NCBI RefSeq assembly: GCF_030063455.1
Contig: NZ_JASITB010000001.1
Coordinates: forward strand, 558,001-622,000
Direction of reading: 5' to 3'
Length of the DNA stretch: 64,000 nt
Source: Cryobacterium sp. PH31-O1
GTDB taxonomy: Bacteria; Actinomycetota; Actinomycetes; Actinomycetales; Microbacteriaceae
In this document: positions 61,977-64,000 of the stretch, piece after piece
Position numbering within the stretch: the stretch's first letter is position 1
Layout: the number at the start of each line of letters is the position of its first letter
Notes under the pieces: generated by a model
What the model was told of the DNA's origin: nothing
Databases searched by the model: none
The model's input: the letters and a program-made list of their open reading frames with translations, nothing else
Made by a program: the position numbers and the translations under genes

Positions 61977-63023
61977 TCAGGGGTGGGAAGTGAGCGAGGA
62001 ATCAGCCAGGGTGACGATGTCGGAATCGTTCCAGCCGATGGTGATGCGCGCGCCACGTTCGTTGGTCGCCACACGGTGCGCATCGTTCTGTTCGAGCGCC
62101 ACGACGCGCGTTCCGGCATCGAGGTCGACGATGAGCTGGGTGCTGCTGCCAACGTAGATCACCTCGGCCAGCACCCCGGCTGCCGTACGGTCAGCCACCA
62201 GGGGCAAGTTTTCGGTGGTGACGCTGATCTTCTCTGGGCGCACCGAGTGCACGCCGCCCCGGCCGAGCAGAGCCTGCGAGATGCTGCTGTCGAAGATGTT
62301 CGACGTACCCACGAACGCCGCGACGAACGAGGAGGCGGGGCGCTCGTAAATCTCGGACGGGGTGCCGAGCTGCTCTATTCTGCCCTCGTTGAAAACCGCG
62401 ATGCGGTCGCTCAGGGTGAGGGCTTCCTGCTGGTCATGGGTGACGAAGATGAACGTGATTCCAAGGTTGCGCTGTAGTTCTTTGAGTTCTACCTGCATCT
62501 GCTCGCGCAACTTCAGATCGAGGGCGCCGAGCGGTTCGTCGAGCAGCAATACCTTGGGCTGCACGACGGTGGCGCGGGCGAGGGCAACCCGTTGGCGTTG
62601 CCCGCCGGAGAGCTGGCTCGGCTTGCGATCGGCGAAACCGCTCAGGCGCACGGTGTCGAGGGCCGCTCTGGCCTGCTCCTGCCTGGCCCGTTTGGCGACG
62701 CCGCGCACTCGCAGCCCGTAGGCCACGTTGTCGAGCACGCTCATGTGTGGAAACAGTGCGTAGTCCTGGAACACCGTGTTGACGTCACGGTCGAACGGCG
62801 CCCGGTTGGTGACGTCCTGGCCGAGCAGGGAGATGGTCCCGCTCGAGGGCTGTTCGAAGCCGGCGATCAGGCGCAGCACCGTGGTCTTGCCCGAACCCGA
62901 CGGCCCGAGCATGGAGAAGAACTCCCCCGGGGCGATATCGAGGTCGACACCGTCGACGGCATTGACGCTGCCAAAGCTCTTGGTCAGTCCGGTCAAACGG
63001 ATGGCGGGCTGCGCACCGTTCAT
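61977..63023 (-). CDS. Polyamine-type ABC ATPase (PotA-like)
   Basis: 348 residues. Walker [10 protein letters not shown], signature [12 protein letters not shown], Walker [14 protein letters not shown]-loop [10 protein letters not shown]-terminal TOBE_2-type domain ([31 protein letters not shown]). ATG 63023 chosen for GGAGGAAA upstream. First gene of the leftward pot operon, divergent from the GntR gene. Confidence 0.92.
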   Translation of the reverse strand: MNGAQPAIRLTGLTKSFGSVNAVDGVDLDIAPGEFFSMLGPSGSGKTTVLRLIAGFEQPSSGTISLLGQDVTNRAPFDRDVNTVFQDYALFPHMSVLDNVAYGLRVRGVAKRARQEQARAALDTVRLSGFADRKPSQLSGGQRQRVALARATVVQPKVLLLDEPLGALDLKLREQMQVELKELQRNLGITFIFVTHDQQEALTLSDRIAVFNEGRIEQLGTPSEIYERPASSFVAAFVGTSNIFDSSISQALLGRGGVHSVRPEKISVTTENLPLVADRTAAGVLAEVIYVGSSTQLIVDLDAGTRVVALEQNDAHRVATNERGARITIGWNDSDIVTLADSSLTSHP

Positions 63024-63141
63024 ACGATTTCCTCCGTCATTCATTGGCTCCCTGCTCACTCACAGGTAATCATATGGAGTTAGATGTCATGAAAGTGGGA
63101 CGGGATGTTACGGTCGTGTCACAACCTGAAATGAGCAGCCC

Positions 63142-63963
63142 ATGCCGCAGTCCAGCCGCGCCGGATCGGGAACCCGCGCGGCCATTTTCGCTCCGCTCGA
63201 TGGTGCCGGGCGCGCCGAGCTGGTGTTGCAGCGCCTGACCGACGCCATCGTGCTCGGCGTGCTGCACGATGGCGAACGGCTGCCGAGTGAGGCGGAACTG
63301 GCCCGCCAGCTCGGCGTAGCCACGGTCACCGCCCGCGAAGCGCTCGAGATCCTACGCCGCAACAACCTCGTGCACACCAAACGCGGCCGCGACGGCGGCA
63401 GCTTCGTCACCTTTGCCGGTGGGGGCTCAACCGATCTGCAGGACGACCGACTCCTGGCCTGGTCCCGGGTGCAGGTGCGCGACCTCGGCGTGCACTACTG
63501 CGCGATCGCCGGCCTCGCCGCCGAACTAGCCGGCGACCGGGCGAGCGCCGCCGACATCACCAACCTCGAGCGCATCCTCGATCGCACCGATGCCGGCATA
63601 GCGGAGGCCGCGCGCCGCGGGCAGGGCACCTTCCGTCTCGAAGTGGCCGCGCTCAGCCAGTCAGCCCGGCTCGTGCGCGAAGAATTGCGGCTGCAGGCCG
63701 AATTCGGCGCCCTGCTGTGGCTCAGCCTGCGCGAACCCCTTCGACGGGAGCGGTGCCGAGCCGTGCAGCGCGAGACGGTCGCCGCGCTCGTTGCCGAAGA
63801 CGGCGCCCGCGCCCGGCAGCTCACCGTCGAGCAGATCATGGAATCGGTCGAGTGGCTGATCGAAGCGAAGTCACTGCTGGAGAAGTCACCGTTGGAACAG
63901 AAAGGTAGTTCGGCCATGCCAGGCACCACTTCCACGCCAGTACCGACGGGGGCATCCGCATGA
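63142..63963 (+). CDS. GntR-family regulator (FCD type) divergent from pot operon
   Basis: 273 residues. Winged helix: QRLTDAIVLGVLHDGERLPSEAELARQLGVATVTAREALEILRRNNLVHTKRGRDGGSFV. The C-terminal half is an all-helical FCD-like domain. Divergent from the polyamine transporter, likely its regulator. It overlaps the next gene as ATGA. Confidence 0.83.
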   Translation: MPQSSRAGSGTRAAIFAPLDGAGRAELVLQRLTDAIVLGVLHDGERLPSEAELARQLGVATVTAREALEILRRNNLVHTKRGRDGGSFVTFAGGGSTDLQDDRLLAWSRVQVRDLGVHYCAIAGLAAELAGDRASAADITNLERILDRTDAGIAEAARRGQGTFRLEVAALSQSARLVREELRLQAEFGALLWLSLREPLRRERCRAVQRETVAALVAEDGARARQLTVEQIMESVEWLIEAKSLLEKSPLEQKGSSAMPGTTSTPVPTGASA

Positions 63964-64000
63964 CCATCGCTCCCGGGCACACCACGCCTCCCACCGACGC
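63960..64000 (+). CDS. Start of an unidentified gene (3' end beyond window)
   Basis: ATG overlaps the regulator stop (ATGA). Only 13 codons are visible (MTIAPGHTTPPTD). Translationally coupled to the GntR gene; identity unknown. Confidence 0.5.
   Translation, partial: MTIAPGHTTPPTD

Overview
The window is GC-rich actinobacterial DNA, most likely from a Microbacteriaceae relative. This rests on an F420-type (Ddn-like) reductase, a TPP-controlled YkoEDC transporter, ECF sigma/zinc-binding anti-sigma pairs, many GTG starts and many leaderless genes in which a TAnnnT -10 box lies 6-8 nt before the start codon. The heptamer CGGATGC/GCATCCG is unusually common. The species cannot be named from sequence alone.

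Layout. (1) 1-6.7 kb: a polyamine/GABA catabolic operon (GABA aminotransferase, semialdehyde dehydrogenase, FAD amine oxidase, universal stress protein) read leftwards, with a divergent PucR-type regulator. (2) 6.7-15.9 kb: core-like genes: TesB thioesterase, ECF sigma and anti-sigma factors with a recognisable ECF promoter, 4HBT thioesterase, EttA, a lipoprotein, an SSB paralogue, MsrA, a membrane protein and NadE. A very strong G12/C12 terminator separates the last two. (3) 15.9-37.3 kb: an accessory region. It is bounded on the left by a 5'-truncated conjugative coupling-protein gene. On the right lie an excisionase ORF and a broken tyrosine integrase beside tRNA-Arg(UCU). Inside are mostly single-gene units (GNATs, ArsR regulators with partners, RidA, VOC protein, isochorismatase-fold hydrolase, alpha/beta hydrolase, small membrane proteins, DUF2975/HTH pair), several pseudogenes, and at least 15 copies of a 22-nt palindromic intergenic repeat. 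(4) 37.4-50.0 kb: a catabolic cluster bracketed by two copies of a FadR-like operator. It encodes a beta-decarboxylating dehydrogenase, an aldehyde dehydrogenase, an SDR, an amidase, a dipeptide-type ABC transporter and a FadR-family regulator. The four enzymes match, step for step, the biochemically known route pantothenate to pantoate to 4-dehydropantoate to 3,3-dimethylmalate to 2-oxoisovalerate. That assignment is my inference and the main discovery candidate. (5) 50.0-58.9 kb: thiol-redox protein, oligoribonuclease, tRNA-His, zincin-like protein, a DD-carboxypeptidase homologue lacking its KTG box, a P-loop kinase with a TPP-riboswitch-controlled YkoEDC thiamine/HMP transporter, GerW-like protein and DNA polymerase IV. 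(6) 58.9-64 kb: a polyamine-type ABC transporter (PotABCD-like), a divergent GntR regulator, and the first codons of one more gene.

How they work together. Polyamine uptake (region 6) could feed polyamine oxidation (region 1). Region 4 looks like a self-contained import-and-degrade regulon under one repressor. Region 3 looks like a decayed integrative element or an insertion hotspot whose contents arrived piecemeal.
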